From Streptomyces sp. NRRL WC-3605 (GTDB lineage: Bacteria > Actinomycetota > Actinomycetes > Streptomycetales > Streptomycetaceae): a DNA stretch of 64,000 nt. The stretch is from assembly GCF_001509795.1 (NCBI RefSeq), contig NZ_LLZN01000064.1:1-64000 (forward strand). The letters are read 5' to 3'. The notes under the pieces are model-generated. The model was not told the DNA's origin and searched no databases. It saw nothing but the letters and a program-made list of their open reading frames with translations. Positions 49,043 through 56,795 of this stretch are shown here, piece by piece. A program made the translations under genes and the position numbers. Every line of letters starts with the position of its first letter. Within the stretch, counting starts at the first letter, position 1.

Positions 49043-49387
49043 TCAGAACCGCCCGGGATGCGCCCGCAGCCAGTCCATCGCGGCGGCGAGCAGCTCCGGG
49101 TCGGCCGCGGGGGCCTCGTCCGGGTGCCGCTCGGCCCACTTGACGACGTACGGGCAGAGCGGCGCGACGACGACGCCCTCGCGCTCCGCCGTGCGGTACA
49201 GCTCGCGGGCGAGGGAGCCGGCGATGCCCTTCCCCTCGTGGGCGGGCTCCACGATGGTGTGGACGGGGACGAGGGCACGGGACGGTTCGTCGAGGACGAA
49301 GTACTCGATACGGCCGACGACCTCGTCGCCCTGGACCGCCTCCAGGCGGCCCGCCGCCCGGTCGTCGCGGATCTCGGTGTCGTTCAT
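49043..49387 (-). CDS. Small GNAT-like acetyltransferase (YjdJ type)
   Basis: This 114-aa protein has the short GNAT form. HTIVEPAHEGKGIAGSLARE (about residues 43-62) holds the acetyl-CoA-binding EGKG turn, and CPYVVKWAERHPD follows, as in YjdJ proteins. It probably acetylates a small molecule or protein in the cytoplasm. ATG 49387. It lies 22 bases downstream of panD on the same strand, so co-transcription is likely. Confidence 0.82.
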   Translation of the reverse strand: MNDTEIRDDRAAGRLEAVQGDEVVGRIEYFVLDEPSRALVPVHTIVEPAHEGKGIAGSLARELYRTAEREGVVVAPLCPYVVKWAERHPDEAPAADPELLAAAMDWLRAHPGRF

Positions 49388-49409
49388 CGCACGCTCCTGC
49401 TCCTGGGAC

Positions 49410-49832
49410 TCAGGCCACCGGCACGGCCTGCGGGCTGCGCTCCTGGTCGGAGCCCGGCACCGGCTCGGACGGGTCCGCGCCGAGGGCGACGATCCGGTTG
49501 GCGCCGTCCACGTGCACGACGCGCGGCTCGTACTCCCGCGCCTCGGCGTCGGTCATCTGAGCGTAACTGATGATGATCACCAGGTCGCCGGGGTGGACGA
49601 GATGGGCTGCGGCCCCGTTGATCCCGATGACACCGGACCCTCGTTCGCCCTCGATGACGTACGTCTCCAGACGGGCGCCGTTGGTGATGTCGACGATGTG
49701 GACGAGCTCACCGGGATACAGATCGGCGCCGTCGAGCAGATCCGCGTCGATGGTCACCGATCCCACGTAGTGCAGGTCGGCCTGCGTGACGGTGGCACGG
49801 TGGATCTTGGACTTGAACATGGTACGCAACAT
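49410..49832 (-). CDS. panD: Aspartate 1-decarboxylase
   Basis: This 140-aa proenzyme has the cleavage site Gly24-Ser25 in HYVGSVTID, which makes the pyruvoyl group, and the [11 protein letters not shown] and [12 protein letters not shown] segments of the family. It converts L-aspartate to beta-alanine for pantothenate and coenzyme A. ATG 49832 gives the standard length up to the processing site. The C-terminal tail is slightly longer than in enteric bacteria, as usual in actinobacteria. It is probably co-transcribed with the GNAT gene. Confidence 0.92.
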   Translation of the reverse strand: MLRTMFKSKIHRATVTQADLHYVGSVTIDADLLDGADLYPGELVHIVDITNGARLETYVIEGERGSGVIGINGAAAHLVHPGDLVIIISYAQMTDAEAREYEPRVVHVDGANRIVALGADPSEPVPGSDQERSPQAVPVA

Positions 49833-50110
49833 CGATGCACTCCCGCAATTAGGCTCCCTGCCTGCGTTCTTGCAGGTCAAGGGCTGTTTCCACACGGTAC
49901 AGCCAGTCGCACGGCCGAGTGGCTCTCCCTGGCATCTCAGGGTTCACGCCGGCCGATCACCGAACTTCCTGACGACGCGTCAGGCCTTCGCGAGGAAGTT
50001 TCGAGCGTGGCCAGCCTATGCAACAGGCCTCGAGCAGCGGTCGTGACCATCGCCACATCGGGCCGTCGGTGATCGAGTGGTGCCGCGAGCCGGCCCGCGC
50101 GCGACCGTGC

Positions 50111-50137
50111 TGTCACAGATTTCCGCCGGGCCCGGTC
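50111..50137 (+). promoter_or_regulatory. ECF41-like promoter 1 (LtrA gene)
   Basis: TGTCACA (50111-50117), 16 bases, GGTC (50134-50137), 62 bases before the LtrA start. The spacer begins GAT, as in sites 7 and 8. The remainder of the 367-base gap from panD to this gene holds nothing else recognisable. Confidence 0.78.
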
Positions 50138-50199
50138 GTAGGGACGGCCACGGTGTCGTCGGTGGCTCCTCCGCGCCCTCCCAGAGAGATCAGGACGCC

Positions 50200-51372
50200 A
50201 TGAGTCAGTCAACGAACACGTTCTCCACCTGGTACCGGCCGATGCTCGCCCGGCCCGCAGGCGAGGAGCACCGTCCCGCCAGCGCCCTGGAGTTGTTCTT
50301 CGACCTCTGCTTCGTCGTCGCCGTCGCGCAGGCGTCGTCGGCGTTCGAGCACGAGATGCTCTCGGGCCGTCCGGGGCACGGTCTGCTGGGGTACGCGTTC
50401 GTGTTCTTCGCGATCTGGTGGGCGTGGATGAACTTCACCTGGTTCGCCTCGGCGTACGACACGGACGACGTCCCGTACCGGCTCATGACCTTGATCCAGA
50501 TCATTGGGGCCCTGGTCATGGCCGCCGGGATCACCGAGGCCCTGGAGCACGGGGACTTCACGGTCATCACCTGGGGGTACGTGGTGATGCGGCTGGCCAT
50601 GGTCAGCCAGTGGCTGCGGGCCGCCGTCACGGATCGAGCCCGCCGGCGTTCCGCGTCGCGGTACGCCGTGGGCATCCTGTTCCTCCAGGGCTGCTGGCTG
50701 GCACGGCCGGCCCTGCCGGCCGACGGCGGGACCGTCACGTTCGCCGTGCTCGCCGCCATGGAACTCGCGGTGCCGGTCTGGGCCGAGCGTGCCGAGGGGA
50801 CCACCTGGCATCCGCAGCACATAGCCGAGCGCTACGGCCTGTTCACCCTGATCGTGCTCGGTGAGTCCGTGATGGCGGCCGGTCTCGCCGTCGGTGCCGC
50901 GCTGGACACCCACCAGGGCCTCGGCGCCGTCCTGCCCGTCGCGCTGGGCGGGCTGCTGACCGTGTTCGCCCTGTGGTGGATGTATTTCGCCCAGGACGCG
51001 CCGCGCCGTCTCAAGACCCAGCGCACGGCGATGTGGTGGGGGTACGGGCACTACGTGGTGTTCGCCGCGGCGGCCGCCGTGGGCGCGGCGCTCGCGGTCA
51101 ACGTCGCCCACGCCGGCGACGGTTCCGCGCTGACCGACGTCCAGGCCGCGGCCGTGTACACGGTGCCCGTCGCCCTCTTCGTCCTCTGCGTGTGGCTGCT
51201 CCACCGGCGGACCGCTCGGCTGTCCACGGCGAGCGACGCGCTGCCGCCCGTCGCGGCCCTGGCCGTTCTGTGCTCGACCGTCACGCCGTTCCCCGTGCCG
51301 GCCACCGGCGTCATCGTCGCGCTGCTCATCGCGGGTCTCGTCGTCGTACGGCGCGAGAATCCCGACGCCTGA
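50200..51372 (+). CDS. Low temperature requirement A (LtrA) family membrane protein
   Basis: This 390-aa protein has about eleven hydrophobic helices. The N-terminal ASALELFFDLCFVVAVAQ segment and the HPQHIAERYGLFTLIVLGES segment are the hallmarks of LtrA proteins. Their biochemical role is unknown; the name comes from a cold-growth phenotype in Listeria. ATG 50200 is 63 bases downstream of an ECF41-like promoter, so it belongs to the stress regulon described here. Confidence 0.85.
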   Translation: MSQSTNTFSTWYRPMLARPAGEEHRPASALELFFDLCFVVAVAQASSAFEHEMLSGRPGHGLLGYAFVFFAIWWAWMNFTWFASAYDTDDVPYRLMTLIQIIGALVMAAGITEALEHGDFTVITWGYVVMRLAMVSQWLRAAVTDRARRRSASRYAVGILFLQGCWLARPALPADGGTVTFAVLAAMELAVPVWAERAEGTTWHPQHIAERYGLFTLIVLGESVMAAGLAVGAALDTHQGLGAVLPVALGGLLTVFALWWMYFAQDAPRRLKTQRTAMWWGYGHYVVFAAAAAVGAALAVNVAHAGDGSALTDVQAAAVYTVPVALFVLCVWLLHRRTARLSTASDALPPVAALAVLCSTVTPFPVPATGVIVALLIAGLVVVRRENPDA

Positions 51373-51524
51373 CGGCGCACTCCGCCGTGTGCGTCGGTAC
51401 GGCGGCAGGGCCGAGAGCCCGGCCTCTGCGGCACCGCCCCGCGCCGCCGACGTCTGGTGCCCGATGTGTGACACCCGGACGGGGAGGACGGGGAGTACCA
51501 CCGGCCTCCGGGGCGCGGCGAGGG

Positions 51525-51866
51525 TCAGGGGCCCGTACTCACGAGGAGGACGGTGCCCACGAAGGTCAGCAGGGTCAGGACCGTCACGGCGACGAGCAGC
51601 CATCGCATCCATCGGAGGGCACTGCGGCGCCGGGCCGAGTCGGCCTGGGCGACGCTGTCGGCGATGTGCTGTGTCACCGTCCCGGCGACGTACTTCTGCT
51701 CGTCGAGATACCACTCCTCGATGTCCCTCTTCTGCCGGGGACTCAGCTCGGCCGACTGCGCGAGGAAGGCGGCCACGCGCAGCCGGGCGGCGCTGAGATG
51801 GGCCTCCTGGTACAGGTAGGCCTCCAGATCGGCCAGCCCGCGAGCGGCCTGCTCCTCCGTGCTCAT
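51525..51866 (-). CDS. Small tail-anchored hypothetical membrane protein
   Basis: This 113-aa protein has a soluble N-terminal helical domain (LADLEAYLYQEAHLSAARLR and then SPRQKRDIEEWYLDEQKYVA) and one C-terminal hydrophobic helix (about residues 88-110). It fits a tail-anchored cytoplasmic protein. I do not recognise the family; no signal peptide. It lies 104 bases from the secreted hydrolase gene on the same strand, with no ECF41-like promoter visible. Confidence 0.7.
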   Translation of the reverse strand: MSTEEQAARGLADLEAYLYQEAHLSAARLRVAAFLAQSAELSPRQKRDIEEWYLDEQKYVAGTVTQHIADSVAQADSARRRSALRWMRWLLVAVTVLTLLTFVGTVLLVSTGP

Positions 51867-51970
51867 GATTGCGCTCCCGAAGTTGGCGGCCCGGCGTCCG
51901 TGGCGGAGCCGGGCCGGCGAGGACGGCGCGGTGCCGCGGCACCGCGCCCCGATACGCACGCCGCCGCGTG

Positions 51971-52816
51971 TCAGCGCGCCGCGTGAGCGGCGGCGGCCTC
52001 GATGACCTCGGTGACCTTCCCGGGCTTCGAGACGCTCACCGCGTGCGAGGACCGCACCTTCGAGGTGTGGGCGTGGGCCCGCTCGGCCATGAACTCCTGC
52101 GCCGCGGGCGGGATGTTGAGGTCCTGCGTGGCGACCAGGACCCAGGAGGGGATGCTCTTCCAGGCCGGTTCGGCCGCGGCTCCGGACAGGGCGGCGTCGG
52201 TGATCGGCCGCTGGGTGACGGCCATCAGGTCCGTCGTGGCGCGAGGCACGTCCGCGGCGAACTGGTGGCGGAACCTGGAGTTCTGGATGTACAGGTCGTT
52301 GACCGGGGAGTCGCCGGCGTTCGTGGTCGGCACCGGACGCAGTGCGTCGCCGAGGGTGCTGCCCGGGAACTTGCCCGCCAGGTCGGCCGCGCTCTCGCCC
52401 TTGTCCGGGAGGAAGGCCGCGAGGTAGACCAGCGCCTTGACGTTCTCGTTGCCCGTGGCGGCGTTGCTGATCACCGAGCCGCCGTACGAGTGCCCGGCCA
52501 GGACGATGGGCCCGTCGATGCCGGCCAGCACGTCCCTGAGGTAGGCGGAGTCGCCGGCCAGGGAGCGCAGCGGGTTGGCGACGGCTACCACCGGGTAGTG
52601 GTCGTGGCGCAGTCTGCGGACGACGTCGTTCCAGCTCGTGGAGTCGGCGAACGCTCCGTGGACGAGGACGACGGTGGGCTTGGGCGCCTCGGTGGCGGGA
52701 TTCCTGTCGGCGGAGGCCGACCCGGTCGTGGTGGCGAGCAGCCCGGCGAAGACGCTCGCGGTGGCGAGGGCGGTGAGTGCGGTACGGGTCCGGTTGCTGC
52801 GGACGGTTCGGTTCAT
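51971..52816 (-). CDS. Secreted alpha/beta hydrolase
   Basis: This 281-aa protein has a signal peptide (hydrophobic core near residues 12-33, ASA cleavage). The hydrolase fold shows VLVHGAFADS (oxyanion hole), GHSYGGSV (Ser about residue 113) and SSHAVSVSKP with the His. The sequence is of the group found with lipase or esterase activity on small acyl esters. ATG 52816. The substrate is unknown. No ECF41-like promoter is seen upstream. Confidence 0.83.
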   Translation of the reverse strand: MNRTVRSNRTRTALTALATASVFAGLLATTTGSASADRNPATEAPKPTVVLVHGAFADSTSWNDVVRRLRHDHYPVVAVANPLRSLAGDSAYLRDVLAGIDGPIVLAGHSYGGSVISNAATGNENVKALVYLAAFLPDKGESAADLAGKFPGSTLGDALRPVPTTNAGDSPVNDLYIQNSRFRHQFAADVPRATTDLMAVTQRPITDAALSGAAAEPAWKSIPSWVLVATQDLNIPPAAQEFMAERAHAHTSKVRSSHAVSVSKPGKVTEVIEAAAAHAAR

Positions 52817-52922
52817 GGCGATGGCCTTTCGGGAGGGATGGGTTGGATGGGTGGTGGGTGACCCGCTCGTCTCCCGGCAGGGCACGCGTGGGAGACGGGT
52901 GGGAGTCGGCGGTCCGGGCAGG

Positions 52923-54548
52923 TCAGGGGCGGTGCCGGGCGGTGAGTTCCCGGTGCTCGGACGGCGAGGGCTTCGGGATCTGGGTGCCAGGGCCGTAGAG
53001 GGCGCGGCTGAGCGCGACGCGCAGGCGACGGGTGGCGGTCAGGAACCGGGGCGGCGCGGGTCCGTCCGGGTCGGGCGCGGATTCCAGCGGCCGGTACTGC
53101 TCGTGGGCGGTGAGGGTGTGCAGCCGGGCCGGGTCGAGGGGCTCGTGGACCTCGACGTACTCGCCGTGGGGCAGGCGCTTGATGACGCCGGTCTCGCGAC
53201 CGTGCAGCACCTTGTCGCGGTCGCGCCGCTGGAGGGCGAGCGCGAGGCGCTTGGTGATCGCGAAGGCCAGGACCGGGGCGGCGAACAGGCCGATACGCAC
53301 GGCCCAGGTCACGGAGTTGACGGACACGTGCAGCTGGGTGGCGATGATGTCGTTGGCGGCGCCCACGAGCGCCACCGCGTAGACGCTGAGCCAGGCCACG
53401 CCCAGGGCGGTCCGTACGGGACGGTTGCGGGGGCGGTCCAGGATGTGGTGGTCGCGGTCGTCGTCCGTGACCCAGGCCTCCAGGAACGGGTAGGCGCCCA
53501 TCGCGAGGAAGAGGATCAGGCCGGCCAGCAGGGGCAGGAGGTTGTCCAGGGCCAGGGTGTGGCCCCACAGGTCGATCTCCCAGCCGGGCATGACACGCAA
53601 CAGGCCGTCGGCGACGCCCATGTACCAGTCCGGCTGGGAGCCGGATGACACCTGGTCCGGGCGGAAGGGGCCGTAGTTCCAGACGGGGTTGATCTGGGCC
53701 ACGGCGGCCATGAAGAAGATCACGCCGGATACGCAGCAGAGGTAGCCGGCGGACTTCACTGCACGGACCGCGAGCGGGAGGCCGACGACGTTGTTCTCGT
53801 TCCGGCCGGGGCCGGGGTACTGGGCGGGCCGGTGGCGCAGGGTCAGTATCACGTACCCGACCAGCACAGTGATCATCAGCGCGGGGATGACCAGCGTGTG
53901 CAGGGTGTTGAAGCGCGCGATCAGGTCCTCGCCGGGAAACTCGCCGCCGAAGAGGAAGAAGGACAGGTAGGTGCCGACGACCGGGATCGACAGCAGCGTT
54001 CCGTTGACCACTTGCAGGCCGGTTCCGGACAGCGAGTCGTCGGGCAGGTCGTAGCCGGTCAGACCGGCGAACATGGCCAGGACGAGGAGCAGGAACCCCA
54101 GCACCCAGTTCAGCTCGCGCGGCTTGCGGAAGGCACCCGTGAAGAAGACCCGCATCAGGTGCGCGAAGAGCGCGGCGACGAAGACCAGTGCGGCCCAGTG
54201 GTGTGCCTGGCGGACGAGCAGGCCGCCGCGGACGTCGAAGGAGAGGTGCAGGGTCGAGTCGAAGGCCCGGGACACCGACTGCCCCCGCAGCGGCGCGTAT
54301 CCGCCCTGGTAGACGACGGGATCGGTGGAGGGGTGGAAGTAGAAGCTGAGGTAGACGCCGGTGATCAGCAGGACGACGAGACTGTAGAGCGCGATCTCGC
54401 CGAGAAGGAACGACCAGTGGTCGGGAAAGACCAGGCGCCGGGCGGAGCGGGCCGCCCCGCGCGGGCCCATCCGGCTCGCCATCCACGTGGTGAGCCGCTC
54501 TCCCCCGCGCCCCCGCTCCGGTCCGGCCGGCCGGCTGTCGTTGCCCAT
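52923..54548 (-). CDS. qcrB: Cytochrome b subunit of a bc1-type complex (QcrB paralogue)
   Basis: This 541-aa multi-helix protein has eight or nine hydrophobic helices with His pairs in HHWAALVF and FNTLHTLVIPA, as expected for the two b-type haems, and PVWNYGPF in the quinone (PEWY-like) region. Length and sequence match actinobacterial QcrB. The usual qcrCAB partners are not nearby, so this is a solitary paralogue. An ECF41-like promoter at 54612 on the same strand drives it. ATG 54548 is chosen; an in-frame ATG 27 bases upstream exists. Confidence 0.83.
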   Translation of the reverse strand: MGNDSRPAGPERGRGGERLTTWMASRMGPRGAARSARRLVFPDHWSFLLGEIALYSLVVLLITGVYLSFYFHPSTDPVVYQGGYAPLRGQSVSRAFDSTLHLSFDVRGGLLVRQAHHWAALVFVAALFAHLMRVFFTGAFRKPRELNWVLGFLLLVLAMFAGLTGYDLPDDSLSGTGLQVVNGTLLSIPVVGTYLSFFLFGGEFPGEDLIARFNTLHTLVIPALMITVLVGYVILTLRHRPAQYPGPGRNENNVVGLPLAVRAVKSAGYLCCVSGVIFFMAAVAQINPVWNYGPFRPDQVSSGSQPDWYMGVADGLLRVMPGWEIDLWGHTLALDNLLPLLAGLILFLAMGAYPFLEAWVTDDDRDHHILDRPRNRPVRTALGVAWLSVYAVALVGAANDIIATQLHVSVNSVTWAVRIGLFAAPVLAFAITKRLALALQRRDRDKVLHGRETGVIKRLPHGEYVEVHEPLDPARLHTLTAHEQYRPLESAPDPDGPAPPRFLTATRRLRVALSRALYGPGTQIPKPSPSEHRELTARHRP

Positions 54549-54611
54549 CTCGTCACCATTCGTCGCACAGCGCACTGTTCAGGTGCGTTCATCAACTGCT
54601 GTCTCCATCAA

Positions 54612-54638
54612 GACCGGTAAAGACGCAAAGGTGTGACA
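54612..54638 (-). promoter_or_regulatory. ECF41-like promoter 2 (cytochrome b gene)
   Basis: On the minus strand, TGTCACA (54632-54638), 16 bases, GGTC (54612-54615), about 64 bases before the cytochrome b start. The spacer starts CC, as in sites 3, 5 and 6. Confidence 0.8.
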
Positions 54639-54834
54639 CTCGAGCGGTCCGGTGTCAGCGTGTGACGACGTTCTCCAGGTCGCTGTCCGCGGCGAACCGG
54701 GCCGGCTGCCGCCGCACGATCGCTTCGAGGCGGCGTCACAGGCCAGGGGTGAAGGCGCCGACGTGCGGGGTGGCCAGGACGCCGGGCGCGGTCCGGAGCA
54801 GGTGGCCCGGCGGGAGGGGTTCGGGGTCGCCCAC

Positions 54835-54861
54835 TGTCACACCGTCTGCCCATACGTTGTC
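54835..54861 (+). promoter_or_regulatory. ECF41-like promoter 3 (methyltransferase gene)
   Basis: TGTCACA (54835-54841), 16 bases, TGTC (54858-54861). Transcription should start about 6-8 bases later, almost at the methyltransferase start codon at 54871, so the mRNA may be leaderless. Confidence 0.75.
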
Positions 54862-54870
54862 ATGTCGGGC

Positions 54871-55662
54871 ATGCACACTCTTCTCAGCGGACCGTCCGGT
54901 CTCCCGCGGGAACCCGACTCCTACGCGGTCACCGCGGAGTTCTACGACATCCTGCAGGCCGACGCGGACGCGGCGCGGGTCCGCCGGCTCTACGCACGCC
55001 AGATCGCCGAGGCCCGCACCGGCGTGCTGGACGTCGGGGCCGGTACCGGGCGGGTGACGATGCTGGCCCTCGCCGAATCCCGGGCCGGCGTGCACGCCGT
55101 CGAGCCGGCCCGGGCCATGCGCACGTCGTTGCTGACCCGGCTCGCCGCCCTGCCCTCCGAGCAGCGGGACCGCGTGACCGTGCACCCGCACACCCTGGAC
55201 GAGACCGCGCTGGACGCCGTCGCGGACGTGGCCGTCTGCCACAACATGGTGGGCTGCCTGCCACCCGGAGTACGCGGGAAGTTGTGGCCCGCGCTCGGCA
55301 GGGCCCTCGCCCCCGGCGGCTCGCTGTTCGTGCAGCTTCCGCCGGCCCGGGTCCCGGCCCGCACCCTCGTGCGCCGGCTCGCGGAGAAGCGGGTCGGCGA
55401 GCACGTCTACGGCGGGCGCATGACGATGTCGGCCGCCGGCTACCGCATCCGGACCCGCGCCGACTACTGGGTCAGGGACGCCGAGGACGTGCTGCGGGAA
55501 CACACCGAGACGTTCTGGATGTGGCCCGCGACGCGCGCCCGGCTGACGGGCGAACTGGCCGCGCACGGGTTCGTCCCGCTCCCGGGCTACGAGCAGTCGG
55601 AGCTGCTGGCCGTGACACTGCCCGTCGCCCCGCCCCTCCGGCCGGGGACGGGCATCCGGTGA
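54871..55662 (+). CDS. SAM-dependent methyltransferase, class I
   Basis: This 263-aa protein has the Rossmann methyltransferase core with VLDVGAGTGRVTMLAL (motif I, about residues 50-65), a conserved acidic AVEPAR and PPGVRGKLWPAL/GGSLFVQL segments. No other domain is seen; the substrate is unknown. I prefer ATG 54871 to longer in-frame options because the ECF41-like promoter lies just before it. An ATG at 54862 adds three residues. Confidence 0.8.
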   Translation: MHTLLSGPSGLPREPDSYAVTAEFYDILQADADAARVRRLYARQIAEARTGVLDVGAGTGRVTMLALAESRAGVHAVEPARAMRTSLLTRLAALPSEQRDRVTVHPHTLDETALDAVADVAVCHNMVGCLPPGVRGKLWPALGRALAPGGSLFVQLPPARVPARTLVRRLAEKRVGEHVYGGRMTMSAAGYRIRTRADYWVRDAEDVLREHTETFWMWPATRARLTGELAAHGFVPLPGYEQSELLAVTLPVAPPLRPGTGIR

Positions 55663-55715
55663 ATCGAGGCGAGCGGGCTGACGACGGTGCCGATCTCCGC
55701 GAGGCGGCGGACCGT

Positions 55716-55742
55716 CGTCACAGGAACAGCCGATTCCCGGTC
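55716..55742 (+). promoter_or_regulatory. ECF41-like promoter 4 (Ohr/OsmC gene)
   Basis: CGTCACA (55716-55722), 16 bases, GGTC (55739-55742), 63 bases before the Ohr-like gene. The first base is C rather than T. Confidence 0.7.
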
Positions 55743-55805
55743 ATGCAGTAGTCCGGCCCGTACCGCGCGGCGGACGCCCCCACCACGACGCCCCGGAGCC
55801 ATGCA

Positions 55806-56303
55806 GTGACCGATCCGATCCGACCGCCCGCCCTGTCCACCGGGAAGGACTTCACCGGGGACGCCTTCTCGCCCCTCTACACCACGACGGTGACCGTCGA
55901 CGGCGGTGCGGTCGCGCACGGGCGGGCCTCCGGCCGGGCCCGGTCGTCCGACGGCGCCCTCGACCTGGACCTGCGGATGCCCGAGGAGCTCGGCGGCCCC
56001 GGTACGGGGACCAACCCCGAGCAGCTGTTCGCGGCCGGTTTCGCGGCCTGCTTCCATGGCGCGCTGAGTCTCCTGGCGCGCCAGGAGGCCCTTGATCCCG
56101 CCGCCGTCTCCGTCCTGGCGACCGTCGCGTTCGGACGTGATCCCGAGGACGGCGGCTATCTGCTCCACGTCGACCTGGTGGTGCGGTGGCCCGGTGTGCC
56201 GCGGGAGACGGCCACCCGCCTCATGGAGCGGGCCGACGCGCTGTGTCCGTACGCGCGCATGGCCTGGCGGGGCACGCCGACCACCATCACCCTCGCCCCA
56301 TGA
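55806..56303 (+). CDS. Ohr/OsmC-family peroxidase
   Basis: This 165-aa protein has NPEQLFAAGFAACFHGAL with Cys82 and ALCPYARM with Cys147, the two catalytic Cys of organic hydroperoxide resistance (Ohr) proteins. Ohr reduces organic peroxides using lipoyl thiols. GTG 55806 is the start. It is convergent with the ferredoxin gene, 4 bases apart, and has its own ECF41-like promoter 63 bases upstream, with the ferredoxin and NDH-2-like genes close by on the other strand. Confidence 0.88.
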   Translation: MTDPIRPPALSTGKDFTGDAFSPLYTTTVTVDGGAVAHGRASGRARSSDGALDLDLRMPEELGGPGTGTNPEQLFAAGFAACFHGALSLLARQEALDPAAVSVLATVAFGRDPEDGGYLLHVDLVVRWPGVPRETATRLMERADALCPYARMAWRGTPTTITLAP

Positions 56304-56307
56304 CCGG

Positions 56308-56694
56308 TCAGAGAGGGAACCACGGGTCCACGTCGGCGGCCTCCTCCCCGCGGACGGCGAACCCGGCGATCTCCTTCTTGCGCACGTGCTGCGGCGGCAG
56401 TGCCGCGACCACGGGATGGTCCTCCGGCGCCGGGCGCGGTCCACTCCGGTGCGCCGAATTCCCCTCCGAGAACTCCTCGTTGACGGCCCGGTAGTGCGCC
56501 CAGTGCGGCGGCAGCTCCTCCTCGGGAAAGATGGCCTCCACGGGGCACACGGGCTCGCAGGCGTGGCAGTCCACGCATTCGCCGGGGTGGATGTACAGCG
56601 TGCGCACGCCCTCGTAGATGCAGTCCACGGGGCATTCGGCCAGGCACGCCCGGTCCTTGATGTCGACACAGGGCTGCGCGATGACGTAGGTCAT
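56308..56694 (-). CDS. 7Fe ferredoxin (FdxA type)
   Basis: This 128-aa ferredoxin has Cys at residues 9, 17, 21, 25, 40, 43, 46 and 50, the spacing of [3Fe-4S][4Fe-4S] ferredoxins, followed by an extended tail with an Asp-rich end. It carries electrons between a reductase and cytochrome or other acceptors. ATG 56694. It is downstream of the NDH-2-like gene but with its own ECF41-like promoter 37 bases upstream. FdxA proteins often serve anti-oxidant or P450 systems. Confidence 0.88.
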   Translation of the reverse strand: MTYVIAQPCVDIKDRACLAECPVDCIYEGVRTLYIHPGECVDCHACEPVCPVEAIFPEEELPPHWAHYRAVNEEFSEGNSAHRSGPRPAPEDHPVVAALPPQHVRKKEIAGFAVRGEEAADVDPWFPL

Positions 56695-56731
56695 CCCTTT
56701 GCTCCTCTCCGGGTTTCCGGCTCACCCAAGT

Positions 56732-56758
56732 GACCGACGACACGGCAAAGGTGTGACG
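56732..56758 (-). promoter_or_regulatory. ECF41-like promoter 5 (ferredoxin gene)
   Basis: On the minus strand, CGTCACA (56752-56758), 16 bases, GGTC (56732-56735), 38 bases before the ferredoxin start. Confidence 0.75.
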
Positions 56759-56795
56759 GCGGACCGGCGGACCGGCCGCGGACGGTACCGCGGCT

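Noticed and set aside
51455..51470. TGTGACA as a further ECF41-like site
   Set aside because: On the minus strand the possible -10 box falls at 14 bases rather than 16 and no gene starts downstream.
54735..54760. CGTCACA on the plus strand upstream of the methyltransferase
   Set aside because: No GGTC/TGTC at 16 bases; the site at 54835 fits fully.
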